Position numbers and translations under genes: made by a program. From Medicago truncatula (Eukaryota; Streptophyta; Magnoliopsida; Fabales; Fabaceae): a stretch of DNA of 64,000 nt. The notes below the pieces were generated by a model. The model saw only the letters and a list, made by a program, of their open reading frames with translations, did no database searches and was not told where the DNA came from. Shown here piece after piece: positions 1 through 12,712 of this stretch. Numbering within the stretch: the stretch's first letter is position 1; every line of letters starts with the position of its first letter. The stretch spans positions 40,452,762-40,516,761 of the forward strand of contig NC_053042.1 in the NCBI RefSeq assembly GCF_003473485.1. Direction: 5' to 3'.

Positions 1-206
1 TTCCAGTTGCCACTGACATAAACTACCATCTACCTTAAAAAATCCTTCTTCTATGGTTAAGCTGAACCAATAGATGATCTCATGTAAATTGTAATACAGA
101 TGCCAATATTACTTTTAAGAAAGAAAATATCTGGTCAGCTGTCCAGAAATATTGCAAAAGGAAATCAAATATAATATGTTACGTTGTCATCAAATAGAAT
201 ACTCAC

Positions 207-2676
207 CACTCCAGCCGCATCTGTTTCTGTAGAATTTGAAGCAAATCGACTAACTTTCCAGCCTGAATTTGGTGATACAGGGGAACTGGATCCATCAGGC
301 ATTAGATCTTGATAATATTTAGACAGTGTTTTGTAGCCCATATCACTAAGATTGATCAGCCCAGAAGCTAAATGCTTGCTAGATTCCATAGCATATCGGG
401 CTACCAGGTTTCCGCTGCTTGGTGATGTTGATGGGCTGACAGCAGGAGGAGTCAGACTTTGAGGACTTAAGCGACTTGTGTTTAACAACAATGGGTTGTT
501 GGAGGCATAAGCTAACCACCGTGGCCCTACAGCCATCGGACCATAGCCAATATTAACCCCAACCATTCCTTGCCCACCCAACTGAGGCACAGGATAAGTG
601 AGAACACTGAATTTATTCTCAAGAGTAAGAGCATCAAAACAGTATATCTGCAAGCAAATTAAAAATCAAAACAACAAATTAGCCAGGTATAAGTTATGTC
701 AATAACAAACTAAGTCACTGTTCGTTACAATTTTATTTATGAAAAGAACATGTAAGTGATCCATTTGGCCTCATGAAGTATCAGTGTCCTGAAAACTTGT
801 TACACGTCTAAGCATATGTTTGAATATTTTAAATGAGGGAGCAAAGAGCTACCCAATGGAGGAAATTGGTAAAACCATACCAATGTTAACTGAACAATTA
901 TAAACTCAATTTTCTCAATAAGATAACATCGAAAAAATATAGGTGCTAAAAACAAATTGCAAATATACTTGACTCAAAAACTTACTTGAGTAGCAAGACC
1001 CACAGCGACTATTTGAGGACTGCATCTAACCATGTATACAGTTGAACGGAATCTTAGAGCATGAACATAGGTATGGGACCTCAGTGAGTAGAATCTAACA
1101 GTTGTAGCTGAGTTGATAATATTTTCAGCATGAGCTTCGTTGTGGCCATCTCTGACATTTTGCACCGTACCAGGTATCTTTGATTTATCACATGCAACAA
1201 CCAATAGTAAAGGATGTGATGCTCCAAATCCTTCACAGCCCTCTGATTTTGTAGGGACGGGCTGCATCTGTAAAAACGAAACTGGATCATCACGTTTTGA
1301 GACAAGTTCCCTGATATCAGAGGCATCTTCCACATCGAGAACTTGAAATCCATTGGAATAACCGAGTAGGAGTACACGTTTGAAAGAAGACAGATCGAGC
1401 TCTAGCCTATCAAAGCAAGCCCAAAGCACCTGCTTGACAAAAAATAGATGTCAATAATTCTGACATCTCAGTTCATAAAAAATAACTTCACCACAGTACT
1501 CTATTGCGCCAAAATACAAGTCCACTACTACAGTCTGGGGTCAGTAAAATATTTTGTAGCAGACATCACAACATAATAAATGCTTCTTAAGAGTACCACA
1601 TATGCAGTAATCTATTGCACCACATTGACAATTATATGACGTATCAATCAATCAACAATACTCTACTGTCATGCAATTCCACCTAATCTCACCCTTTGAT
1701 TTATCCACCAACTTTTTAAATAACTTACTTAACTCCCTAAAGAGGAGTTGGGTTGTCTAACAGCTTTATCATCAAAAAACCAGTCTCAAATTAGTTCTGG
1801 TCTAAAATAATAAGATGTATGGCCAATTATGAGACTTATAGAAATACTATATCATATATAGGTACTGCTTTTGTCGGAAAACACGAAGGTGGGAAATGAT
1901 AATACGATTCAAAACTGCCAACTGTCTTCACGCATCATTCGCACATCTATCTCTTCAAACCGAATAGCTTTTCCATACTCGATTGCCACACAGGTGCAAG
2001 TACTATTAAATATTAATTGTTGATTTGTTCATTAACCTTAGAGATTGCTTACTTTACTCTCTCAAGAGGAGTTGGATCCTTGTTTAACTACTCCATCATC
2101 ATCAAAGTAATCAATAGTATATCACATTAATTCTGGTCCGAAATAACCAAACAAATATTCTATTTTATTCTTAGAGAAATGAATATTGTTAATCAGAAAC
2201 AAGTGGATTACGTCTTCAACTTCATTCAATAATCCAAAATTAACCTAAATTAAATATTTAATTCAAAACATAAGAAATAACGATAAACTGATCATTTCAT
2301 ACAGTTCTCAATATGAACAACGTTTCTACAAAGGCGTTGTTACTTATTACTCAGAATTCAGAAACCTAGATTTAGCAAGTTTTCGCTAAACTAAAATTAT
2401 TCATCAAAATTCACGTGTATATCACTTCTCATTTCTAAACAGCATTCACAAGTCAAATTTAAAAAATGAACAACCAAAAAAAAAAAAATCAAAAAAAATA
2501 AATGCTACCTGATCTTTACGATCGGTTCCATCGCCGGAAATAGAAGCAGCGACGGAGGCGCCGGCAGTTCTGACGCCGGAGGAAGCCGTCTTAATGCAAG
2601 ACGAAATGAACTTGAAAGAAGAAGGAACGAATCCATTGCTCTTGGAACCGTTGTTGTTCTTTCCTTGCTTCTTCAT
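207..2676 (-). CDS. ATG18: ATG18g/h-type autophagy protein, 5' part (exons 1-3), continues past the left edge
   Basis: Three exons read leftwards: 2509-2676 (56 codons), 986-1429 (148 codons) and 207-647 (147 codons), all joined in phase 0 by GT-AG introns. The start MKKQGKNNNGSKSNGF at 2676 leads into a Ser/Ala-rich stretch ending DRKDQ, then VLWACFDRLEL and SNGFQVLDVEDA, as in plant ATG18g/h. Later come a long insert with SPVSPNSGW and the motif YGPMAVGPRWLAYA, typical of the BCAS3-like members of this group. Known role of the family: PROPPIN beta-propellers that bind phosphoinositides on forming autophagosomes. The FRRG/LRRG lipid-binding motif and the BCAS3 domain should lie beyond base 1, so they cannot be checked. 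The donor at 206 leads into an intron that appears to run off the window. Family assignment is firm; the choice between g and h is not. Confidence 0.9.
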
Positions 2677-4855
2677 CTACACGATATTCTAAAGGCCACC
2701 GCCGGTGAGTGACCGGGAATTCCGTCCCTGCCGACGACGAGAGTCGCGGAACGCAGTCGATCGGATTTTGCATAAGAGTTGAAGACGACGGAGTTGGCCG
2801 TGCACGGCGGCGATAGAAAACGACGGTGTTCGGTTATTTGAGTTGTGGTGGTTGAAGAGAATTTGACCTTTAACGAAGACGGTTGTGATGATTTTGAGTT
2901 TTGAGGCAGTGCCGCGATTCTGCTATGCTTTGGTGCTAATCACAAGTCTTGTTTTTGTTAATTGTCATTTAGGTCCCCACACATTTTCGATAATGTCCTT
3001 TCTGTCCTCTCAAAATATTTTCAAACTTCGACTTCGCTCCACCATTGACAATTACTATCAAGCCCCTCACGCAAGCCTCTTATTTTTAAATAATTTCATC
3101 ATAAATAGTCAATTATCTCTATCTCAAATGCAATGACGATAACGAGTTAATTCAACACGGGGTTGGTACTTTGGTATGATATGACGGGACTATGATTTTG
3201 TATGGTCACAAATTGTACACATCTAGACAATCAATAATTACATGACCGTATGATTAAGATCACATGATCATGATCATAAATTTGATAATTTAATTGTTAA
3301 AAGGGTTATGCTAATCAGTGTCCTTAAAGCACTAGTTAAAGAAATTAAAAATAGTAAGTTTGCATTGAATTCAACAATTTTTTAACTTTTAAAAATTCAA
3401 ATATATCAATTTTCATTGTTTCTCAATACAACATTTCTAAGTTTGTCTTCTTAATCAATGTCCTAAAGGCACTCTTTAGTATTTAAATTTGTTTTCGTGA
3501 ACATTAAGCATAGCATGTGTAGTGTGTGTGTATAGGATAGGGTAAGGTTGGTGTTCGAATCCTGAATGTTTTATTTATCTACCTTAAAAATGAAGATCTA
3601 CCATTAAACTACTTGAACGACAAAAAAATTGTTTGAGATGTAGATTGACCGGTCTTGATTGGATAATCGACGACTATATAAACGTGTGTAATCGACGATC
3701 AAGGGTAATCAAATTTCAACATAAATGTCTAAATCTTTAGTTTCTTAGAAGAGTTTGGGGATCATAATTTACAGTTATTGTCTAATTTTGATGCATTCAT
3801 ACACTTAGTACATAATTATTGGATCATTATCAAACAATTTAGATTTTAAATGGAGATTTTTTTATACTTACAAATTAAAATCAACATTAAAATTTGAACC
3901 GTCTAATCTCAATCAAAGAAGATGGAATGAACTGTGTGTCAAGATTTTGGCACGGAGAATCTGATTTCATATTTGGTGGGGGATAGTATTTCATTGCTTC
4001 GAAGCAAATCATTGGTTGATGATTGAGAGGGCAAGATGGACATTATATGTGGCAGGCACGTGGGTGTCGTGCCGTATTTTATTTTTGATTGTGGGGATAA
4101 TGAAACTGAGGGGGCATAACGGGGTTATATGAGGAATTTATGGGGAGAATTTTGATAAGGTAGTAGTATACATGATAATAATGAAGAAAGAAAAAGGGTT
4201 AGAGGAATAATAAAAAAAAACAAGGGCACAAGGCATATAGAAATATTGATTAGAAACGACAAGCAAGCAAGGGGAATATCTTAATGAAGATGCCTCACAA
4301 AATAAAATACTAATTTTGAATTGCACTTACAATACAACCTGTACTTGTTCACCAAGAAAATGATAATGATTGAGGTGGAGTTAGAGTGGATGCAAATCTA
4401 ACGTGAGTGAATCCTTTTCTTTTCTTTTCCTATTGAACCTTTTCTTTTTTCACGCAAGAAACCGTGGGAATTTATTTTCGATTTTTATGACCAAACACGT
4501 TTTTATTTTAGAGTTTAATGGTGATGGATTGACGATATTTTTTAAAAAGAAAATTATATTTAATTTTATTATTATGTTATTTTTATAACATAAATTATCG
4601 TTTTCTTTTAGAGGAAATTATTGTATTGTCATTTATCATATTTTTCAAATAATTATAAGATCGTCCTTCAAAAAAACATTTATGAGAATATGAATTCTAT
4701 TCGATAATGCATTATATGCAAATTTTGGGGTTCGAACTTCGGCCACCACAAAAAAAAAAATAGTATAATACATGATTTTTTTATCCAAATAACGCTCATA
4801 TCTTTCTCCTAATTTAAATTTTGTTTTTGTTATATTATTTTAATTCTCTACAAAA
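2677..4855. other. Intergenic region upstream of ATG18
   Basis: This should hold the 5' UTR and promoter of the minus-strand ATG18 gene in its first few hundred bases, which are GC-richer around 2690-2830. Further on I see AT-rich DNA without a convincing gene. Two direct partial copies of a repeat with the core AATCAATGTCCT / AATCAGTGTCCT lie near 3311-3340 and 3449-3475. No clear TATA box was assigned. Confidence 0.5.
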
Positions 4856-4871
4856 ATTAACATGTTATTTT
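4856..4871. repeat. LINE target-site duplication, left copy
   Basis: attaacatgttatttt matches 5930-5945 in 15 of 16 positions and bounds the LINE remnant. Confidence 0.75.
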
Positions 4872-5929
4872 TTTTTAACAAAGCAAGATAAAATATATTA
4901 ATGAATAAGACAAAAAATAACACTACTAGTTTAGAGAATAATTACAAATCCATCTAAACTAGGAATGGGTAAACTATAAATCAAAACTCAAGCAAACTAA
5001 GGGATAAACGTCGGGTTGTGGAAGACAAAAGCAAAAGTAGTGTTATTTGCTTTCAACAAAAAAAAAGGTTTAATTCTATCCAAGAGTTGTTGTAAAGAGT
5101 CAACCTTATTATTAAAGATTATATTGTTTCTTTCTTTCCAAATCACCCACACACAAGCAAACCAAATTAGTATAGATAAATCAAAGGGATTTTGCGTTAC
5201 CACCCATGTTCAAAATGAATAAAGTGATCCTGCAAATAGTGTGAATTTGCCGAGGACATACCAATCTAGTTTTCTAATGAGATGTCAAACAGAATCGAAA
5301 AATGGACACTCCAAGAAGTGATGATCCACTGATTTGACCGCACCACACCCCGCCATACATAATTGGGAGTTTTGTAGAAGGATTCCGTGTCATAATAAAT
5401 TGTATTTTGTTGGGATCATGTTATGAAGGAGGCATCAAGTAAACACTATACCTTCAAATGAGCTTTCTTACGACACAATGTCTGACAATGTGGAATGAAT
5501 GGTTGGTTTGTTGTTGATGACAAATGATAAACATCCATGACAATGTAACCTTTAGTAGGTTCCAATTGCCATTGTCGCCCACCGACGACCAAATTAACAT
5601 GTAAAACAACATCAGCATAGCAAACACACTCCTCTAACATATTTTCTTCCCACGCAAGCCCAAACATGTCAGCACCGGGCATCAAAGGGTTGCCGTTAAC
5701 TCAAATAACCTGTGAAATCTAACATAAAGAGGGACATCACTTAACCATGGATCCGTCTAAAAATAGGTATTAGCATCATTTCCTACCAACTTCCATAGAT
5801 TATTATCAAACCACATGTCCCTCCCTAAATCAACCTTTGTACGCACACCGAACAAATCCTTCCACCAAGAAGACATGTGCCTCCAACCCTCATTCAATCG
5901 TCCTCCCACCTCCCCATTTCGCAAAAAAT
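4872..5929 (-). mobile_element. 5'-truncated L1-type LINE with target-site duplication
   Basis: Read on the minus strand, the segment encodes the zinc-binding and C-terminal region of a plant LINE reverse transcriptase. Recognisable pieces are LCMAGCGAVKSVDHHFLECP, WVIWKERNNIIFNN and, further 5', GEVGGRLNEGWRHMSSWW. The frame is broken in several places. On the plus strand the left end is a T-run at 4865-4876, which is the A-tail of the element. The flanks are 16-bp direct repeats with one mismatch: attaacatgttatttt at 4856-4871 and attaatatgttatttt at 5930-5945. These features fit target-primed insertion of a copy that lost its 5' end. Confidence 0.85.
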
Positions 5930-5945
5930 ATTAATATGTTATTTT
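5930..5945. repeat. LINE target-site duplication, right copy
   Basis: attaatatgttatttt, the partner of the repeat at 4856-4871. Confidence 0.75.
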
Positions 5946-6333
5946 GATGTCATTCCTTCTTGTATTGCTGATAATGTTCATGATGAAATGAGATTAGTAT
6001 TTCTTTGTAAAAATACAAAAGTCAGTTTTGTTGTTGTTAAGAAAGTGTAAAAATTTAGTCACTAATTGTACTAATTCATTACAATCTACAAATACATGGG
6101 AAATTAAGAATTGTATGCACAATTCTGACAGTTTGTTAGATGAGTTTTACATATGAAACTATAAAACTAAGTAATGTTGCATGGTCCGTCTAAATTTAGT
6201 TGGTCCATCTAAATTTAGTTATAGTCTATGTTTTACATTCATTTTATAACAATCAATAGTGAAATAGTGTACAAAGTTCATTTACATGGCAGTCGTTTTA
6301 GAACAATAAACAAATATAATGGGCTTTGAATCC

Positions 6334-9300
6334 TTAGACCTCAAGACCCAAAATCTTCTTATGTCGATTGAGATCTCTTAGATATTTTGTTGAGTTGTAT
6401 TCCTGTGCATCAAGTAGCTCTTCTGAATATGTTCTTTGGAGATTCCTCCTTTTGCTACATGCTCTTGCATACATGACAGATTTTTCCCCTCTTAGCAGTG
6501 TTACTATCTGCACCCATCGAAGAAGATATAATCAATCTTAATTTTATTATATATGGTTCTCTTTAACTTTTACTTTAGATCATAGATCATGATTTTTGAT
6601 TTCTAATGATGATATATAATGCTAAGAGAAATTTCAACTAAATGAACAAGTATGCAACTACATAGCTCATTGTGTATTTACCTGACTCATGCGAGGGCGT
6701 AAAATAGGAGACTGCTCAACACATATTGATGCAGTCAAACTAACACATCCCATCTGTCCTTGGTCATAGTTACCTCCAAGAGAAGGATCAACAACGTCCT
6801 TGATATTATTAGCATCAAGCAAAGGTTTTGCCTACCATACAATATAAATAACACCCTTTTGAGGTCTATCAAGTAACACGTTAGAAAATAGACAAAACAT
6901 ATCTTATGGTTATTTAAGTTGTTTAATTGTACGAAATTAGTCCTTTAGTTTTTTTGTTTTTGTTTCGTGCATGTCTTTAAGTCATAATATGTGTACGTTA
7001 TTATCCTTATTGACATGACAGAAACAAGGTTGACCACTCATCATTGTATGATAAATGAGAAACTTTGTTCTTGCCACATAAGTAACATAACAGACACCCA
7101 TGGACATAACTAAGTACATAGAATTAGGGGCACTCGCCACCCCAAAGGAAAAAAAATCTTAGGATATGATATTGAAACTTATATATCCCTCTCCCTACAG
7201 AGCTAGGCACTTATGTTAGTTATCTAAATTTACGATGTTAAAATTTCATAATATGCTACTTATTTCAATGCAACTTTCAGTGCTCTAAAGCAATCTTAAC
7301 TGCATAACAAATTTCAGGGGTTATTACATTTACACACTCCTTCTATGTCATCTATCCAAGACATTTTTACTCACTCTTTCCAATAAGTCAGGTTCATCTA
7401 AATCTTTCACTTTTTCGACTAAGAGGAAAAAATTGGTAAAACACCATAAAAGTCACCTTAGAAAAATTGATTACCTTTTTTTCTTCTTTTCAAGGAACAA
7501 AAATAAGGCATCATTATAACCGTTTCATTTATAATAATATTTCTATGACTCAAACTAATCATTACTTTAAAACTAATGAAACATTAAGTATTTTTCTTAT
7601 TAATATTGTATTATTTATTATATCTCATACCAACTGCACTAATAACCTCTAAAAAAAACTACACTAATAAGAGTGATATAATAAATGTATTTTATTTTAT
7701 CATTGAAATCAACACGGGTTGTTATTTTCGTAAGAACCTTACACAACAAAAATGAAATATTTATAATGAAATAGAGACTATTAAAAAAAAATTGATACAT
7801 TTAGTAAAAAAATTAACTAAAATTAGTTATTTCAAACAAAAAAAAAAACTCTATTACTGTGTTAAATTTTCGCCACCCTTAACTATTTTTCCTGACTCTA
7901 TCTCTGCAGACACCTACATATTTTTGTAATGAAAGAAAAGGAGTTATGGTGTACACACAATGCGACTTATGTGAGGAAAAAATTGAGGACTAACTTCATA
8001 CGATTAAACAACTTACAAGTATGTATGATATCTTTTGCCTAAATCATATAAGATATACATTATTTAGGAAAATGATTTACCCATGTCACGACACTTGTCT
8101 GCATACGATCCAAAGCCTTACGCCCAGTTATGATCTCCAAAAGTAGAACGCCGAAAGAGTAAACATCAGTTTTCTCATCCACTATGCCATGCATGCAATA
8201 TTCAGGAGATAAATATCTGTGAAACAAGTCATTTGTGGAATATTAAATCAAGAGAATCGGAAAAAAAAAAAAAAAAAACTATGGCATTAGTATTTCATGT
8301 TTGCATACCCGAATGTGCCTTCAAATGTGGACATATTATGGTGAGTCAATTGTTCTGGTAACCACTTTGCAAGTCCAAAATCACAAATCTGTACAAATTC
8401 TTGATTAATAAAAGCCCGAAAATAGAAGAAAAATTTTGTGTGCACCAATAAGATTGTATACAATAATACAAAAGATTCTCAAAATATATTGCTAGCTACT
8501 GGTCTAACTTACGGTAAGAACATGTATTAACAAAACAAAGAATGTTTAACATATAACACACAACAACATAAAATATTTCATGTGTTAAGTAATACTACAG
8601 ATAAATTATTTCCTCATTATATCCGACGAACAAGTTAAATAAAAACCTGTGGATCAAAATTCTCTGTGAGTAGTATATTTTCTGCCTTAATATCTCTATG
8701 AATTATTCGCCTTTGACAATTCTCATGCAAATAGAGAAGACCATCAGCAATTCCGAGAGCAACTTTATACCTTTTACTCCAATCCAATTTGGTTTTATCT
8801 GAACCTGAAATACATCATGAGGGAATAAGCTATAAGTACATTTAAAGTTGAAAGTATGTTGACCGTTAAGGTCTAACGCAAGTTGTTGATGTGCAATATG
8901 TGTGCGAGGGTTGTAAACCCTCGAGTATTGAGTTTGATTCCATTTGATATGAAAACAAAATAAGTTTAAAAGTGATTGTCATCATGAGAGAGTTCAAAGT
9001 ATCTACAAACCATGAAGAACGTATCCTAAACTTCCCAGTGTAGACAATTCGAAGACAAGATGCATTTCTCCCTCTACACAACATCCAACAAGCTTTGCGG
9101 TATTAGGATGATCAACATGAGCAATAACTCCTAACTCAGATAGAAAGCCAGCTGTCTTTTCATCTGTGCTCCCTGTAGTCATTTTCTTTACAGCTATTAG
9201 TTGTCCATCTTGGAGACAACCCTTGTAAACCTCAGAAAAACCACCTCTTCCAATCAAATTTTCTACAAATTAAAGGAACAATGAATTCAATACAAAGTCT

Positions 9301-10713
9301 GATTGATCAAAATCCTAACAGATCAATTTTCTACAAGCAAAAGAGAACAAAAACAAATTTTTATGTGGTCTAACTAGTTCATATGAGAATGTTTAGTTTC
9401 TTTGGAAAGAACATATATAGACAGCTTGAATCAAAGTAAGGCATTATTTGGTTAAATAGTTTAATTAAGCACTTATATCATAAATTTTTATCATATAAGT
9501 GATTATGTATAAGCTATATCTACAACAATAGATAAAATAAAGTCAAATCATTTTCATCTAAGTTATAACTTGTTCTCATAAGCAATCATAGAAAGCTTAA
9601 ATAAGCTGAAAAACAACTTATGAACATGTCATAAGTCGCTTCCATTTTCCAAGCACAAATTCTCACAATTCACAAGTTCTTATGTTAGTAGATAAGCTCA
9701 AATAATCCAAACGGACTCTAACTTTCAATGATACAATGAACAGTTCTAATTACCATGAGTACATAAAACACAGTTATGATCCATTGTTTCTCCTTAATAT
9801 ATTGAGCATTAAAATATCGAGTTATGATACAATTCGAGTCAGCTCACATTAACATAATTCAAGGCATCTCATGTATCTAAGCAGGTATAGAAATAATTCA
9901 TAATGTGTATTATTAACAGTCTATGATATAATTGACTAAAGTAAATACTTCCATCATCATATTACATACCATGGCTGAAATGGTTGGTTGCATTTCTTAG
10001 GTCAGAGAGGCTGAAAGTCACCAAAGAAGATCTAAAATTGTATAGATTACTCGTAACAAAATTTTCCCTAGTGCTTCTACTTTTCCATTTTGGTATCTTT
10101 GGCACACCAATTGAATGAATAGAAGTTAGGCGTTTAACTGATTTTCTCTTCCACAATTTAAAAAATTTTCCCCAATGGGATCGCGCCCTCGAATTGGAAC
10201 AACTGGTTTCTGGCTCAGGTAGTTGTTGAGCATCAAAGCCTTTAACACAAGCCTCTAAAACTCCTCTTGGAGATGCCTCGTCATCTTTCTCTTTCTCAAG
10301 GTCCATATTTCTTAAGTCTATTTGATAAAATGAAAATCAGAAATACAATAACACAATGAAAGGCTTTTCAAATGCGTTTGAAAAATATGCAATGAGAAAA
10401 AACCTTGAGCAGAAGCAGAACAAGCAAAGAGAGATCCTATCTTCTTTGATTTACTAGCAAAACTTCTCTTATGTTTCCTACATTTTACACAATCAAATAT
10501 ATTAGAAACCGTAAATAGACAACATAGCAAATTGGCAATGGCTCAAAAATATTAAACTCAAGAAGAATGATCATATCATATACAAGCACATATTATTATA
10601 TATTCGTTAACATAATGAATAGAATTATATAGATAGTAATAACATGAAGGAATATACATGCATGCATACCATAAACCTTGATTTATCGGGCAAAAGTCAC
10701 CCTCAATTGCCAT
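6334..10713 (-). CDS. RBK-type receptor-like cytoplasmic Ser/Thr kinase (RLCK VI), nine exons
   Basis: Exons read leftwards: 10670-10713, 10404-10477, 9970-10317, 9011-9262, 8647-8804, 8309-8388, 8081-8216, 6682-6831 and 6507-6334, giving 471 aa. Kinase landmarks are the glycine loop [11 protein letters not shown] (about residues 160-170), IAVKK with catalytic Lys181, HRDIKAEN (His275-Asp277), DFG (295-297) and SPEYCMHG as the activation-segment end. The C-terminus reads [17 protein letters not shown]. There is no signal peptide or membrane segment. The family includes Arabidopsis RBK1/RBK2, which bind ROP GTPases; that partner is inferred here. The N-terminus starts [15 protein letters not shown] and uses two small exons that join in phase to [14 protein letters not shown]; a start at 10306 ([12 protein letters not shown]) is the alternative. 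All residues for catalysis are present, so the kinase looks active. Confidence 0.9.
9436..9722. repeat. MITE-like repeat of the GTTTGGATAA family in a kinase intron
   Basis: Lies in intron 3 of the kinase gene. It contains ttatttggttaaatagttt at one end, several ataagct / cttataa stretches inside, and aataatccaaacggact at the other. Related copies sit near 35.5, 48.5 and 49.8 kb. Superfamily not determined. Confidence 0.55.
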
Positions 10714-11483
10714 GAAAGCTACAGAAAACTAAGAAATATTGTATTTTTCTTTTGTTATATGTTGCTATGAGTTAAAAATTTAAGTGATGCAAAATATCGT
10801 GATCTATAATCATGAAATTGAATACAGAAAATTGACATGAATTCATTTTCTGACATGATGAATGACGATGATGAATTGATACAGTTTTTGGATGGAGACA
10901 CGTTGGGTTTGTTTGGGTCAATCTTTTGTATTATCTATTTGGTATAATGTGTGGCTCACAAGTTAAGTTCTCAATTTTAGCCTTTTTACAATTTTGACCA
11001 AATACAAAAAGTATCATTATTACTTATATCATGTGAATATTGTATTATTTTATTGTATTTTTACAAAATGTGAGTATTTTATTTTATAATTATGATTAAA
11101 TAAATAACTCATATAGAATAATGTGGCCTGCCCAACACAATCAATTGTTGGCCAATGTTAGAACTTTGTTTGGATTCTATTTACTTGTCCAGTTAACCAT
11201 GTGAAATGGTAATCTTAGTTCACATTTTTTTAAGAAGCAGCTCACATTATTATTATTATTATTATTATTACTAGCGAAAAGACAAGCACTCACGTGTCCG
11301 TCTTTTCGCACTTTTTATTGTTCTGACTTTTGCAAATTATGAACAGTTTTTTTTTTTTTTTTTTTTTTTTATTTTTTTTATGAAATTTTAATTTTGATTA
11401 AAACTAAAAATATAAATGTTTTTTGCTTTCAAATTATAACAAACAAAACTAACCATGCTTATATATTTTAATGACACCAACAA
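10714..11483. other. AT-rich promoter side of the kinase gene and spacer
   Basis: The first few hundred bases should hold the kinase promoter (minus strand). The rest is low-complexity: an ATT microsatellite at 11246-11270 and a 24-base T-run at 11347-11370. No gene seen. Confidence 0.5.
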
Positions 11484-11492
11484 TATAACAAA

Positions 11493-12252
11493 GAGTAAAT
11501 TACACTCCCCTCCCCTCAAAGATGCTTGAATTACACTCCTCTTCCCTCTTATGTTAAAATATACACTTCCCTCCTTTGAAAAGTAAAATTTATACTCTCC
11601 TCCCCTATAAGATGCTTGAATTATATTGCCCTCCCTTAATAATTAAATATGGACTACACTTTAATCTATTTTAAAATAAATAAATATTGTTATAATATAT
11701 TTTAATTTTGAAATACCATTTAAAAAATATAAATTCGTTTATTTATAATCTAAATGTCAACGACAATTAAATTTAAATCTTTTGTTATTAATTTTATAAT
11801 TTAGAGTATAAAATTCACTTTTAAATAACAATACTTAATCGACTTTAGTAATTTTATAAATATTTTAATTTTATTTTGGGTTGTTTCATATTTTATAATA
11901 GACTTTAAAACTATATGTTAATGAAATTGTGAATAAAAAATAGAGAAAGATATGTATTCAAAATTTGATTATATTAAAATGAACCCGTAATGCTATATTT
12001 CTTTGAAGTGTGTTAGATTATTTTTTTGCTAGATTTTTAGAAATAAAAAAAAAAAAAAACTATTGAGGGACTAAAGCGTAGATTTTAACTTAAGAGGGGA
12101 GGGAAATGTAATTCAAGCTTCTCTCAAGGAAGGGGAATGAAATATTTTCTAATATGTTTTGAATAAGAGGGAAAATGAGTGTATATTTTAACATAAGAGG
12201 GGAGGGGAGTGTAATTCAAACATCTTTGAGGGGAGGAGAGTGTAATTTACTC
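11493..12252. mobile_element. Mutator-type non-autonomous element with long terminal inverted repeats
   Basis: The left end gagtaaattacactcccc is mirrored by the right end, which finishes gagagtgtaatttactc. The arms run for well over 100 bases and contain several repeats of a tract rich in CTCCCCTCC. A 9-bp direct repeat tataacaaa flanks the element exactly (11484-11492 and 12253-12261), the length expected for Mutator-like transposition. I see no transposase; the interior is AT-rich. Confidence 0.8.
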
Positions 12253-12415
12253 TATAACAAAAAAATATAATCTAAATTTTTATTTTTTTAATGACACCAA
12301 CAACAATCTTTATTATAGAAAAAAATGTCTAAGAGTATAATTGGGATAATGAAAAAGTAAGTATAAATATACTCATCTAATCGGTTACAATTTTTAAGGA
12401 TAAAGAAAAAAACTG

Positions 12416-12418
<3 letters not shown>

Positions 12419-12458
<40 letters not shown>
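12419..12458. repeat. (AT)n microsatellite
   Basis: About 20 uninterrupted AT units. Confidence 0.95.
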
Positions 12459-12464
<6 letters not shown>

Positions 12465-12637
12465 CGTGTTTGTTACACTTTTATTTTAATATTTGCATTT
12501 CCTCTTATCTATTTGTTATATGTGTTATTTGTATTGAATGTTGATGATAATTTTGAAAAAGAAAAAAATCAGTCAGAAATGTCAAAATATGCTATTTTCT
12601 TTATATATAGTATAAATTATTATTATTGCTATTGTTG

Positions 12638-12640
<3 letters not shown>

Positions 12641-12703
<63 letters not shown>
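12641..12703. repeat. (TTA)n microsatellite
   Basis: About 20 TTA units just before the deleted LINE. It forces a poly-tyrosine reading frame that is not a gene. Confidence 0.95.
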
Positions 12704-12705
<2 letters not shown>

Positions 12706-12712
12706 ATGGAGG

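Noticed and set aside
3520-3640. tRNA-like words (ggtgttcgaatcc, then taccattaaactacttgaac)
   Set aside because: The B-box-like word and the A-box-like word are in opposite orientations and no SINE ends or A-tail could be found.
10318-10530. 70-codon frame starting [10 protein letters not shown] upstream of the kinase
   Set aside because: Only its middle (KHKRSF to SASAQ) is exon 2 of the kinase; the start and end are intron sequence.
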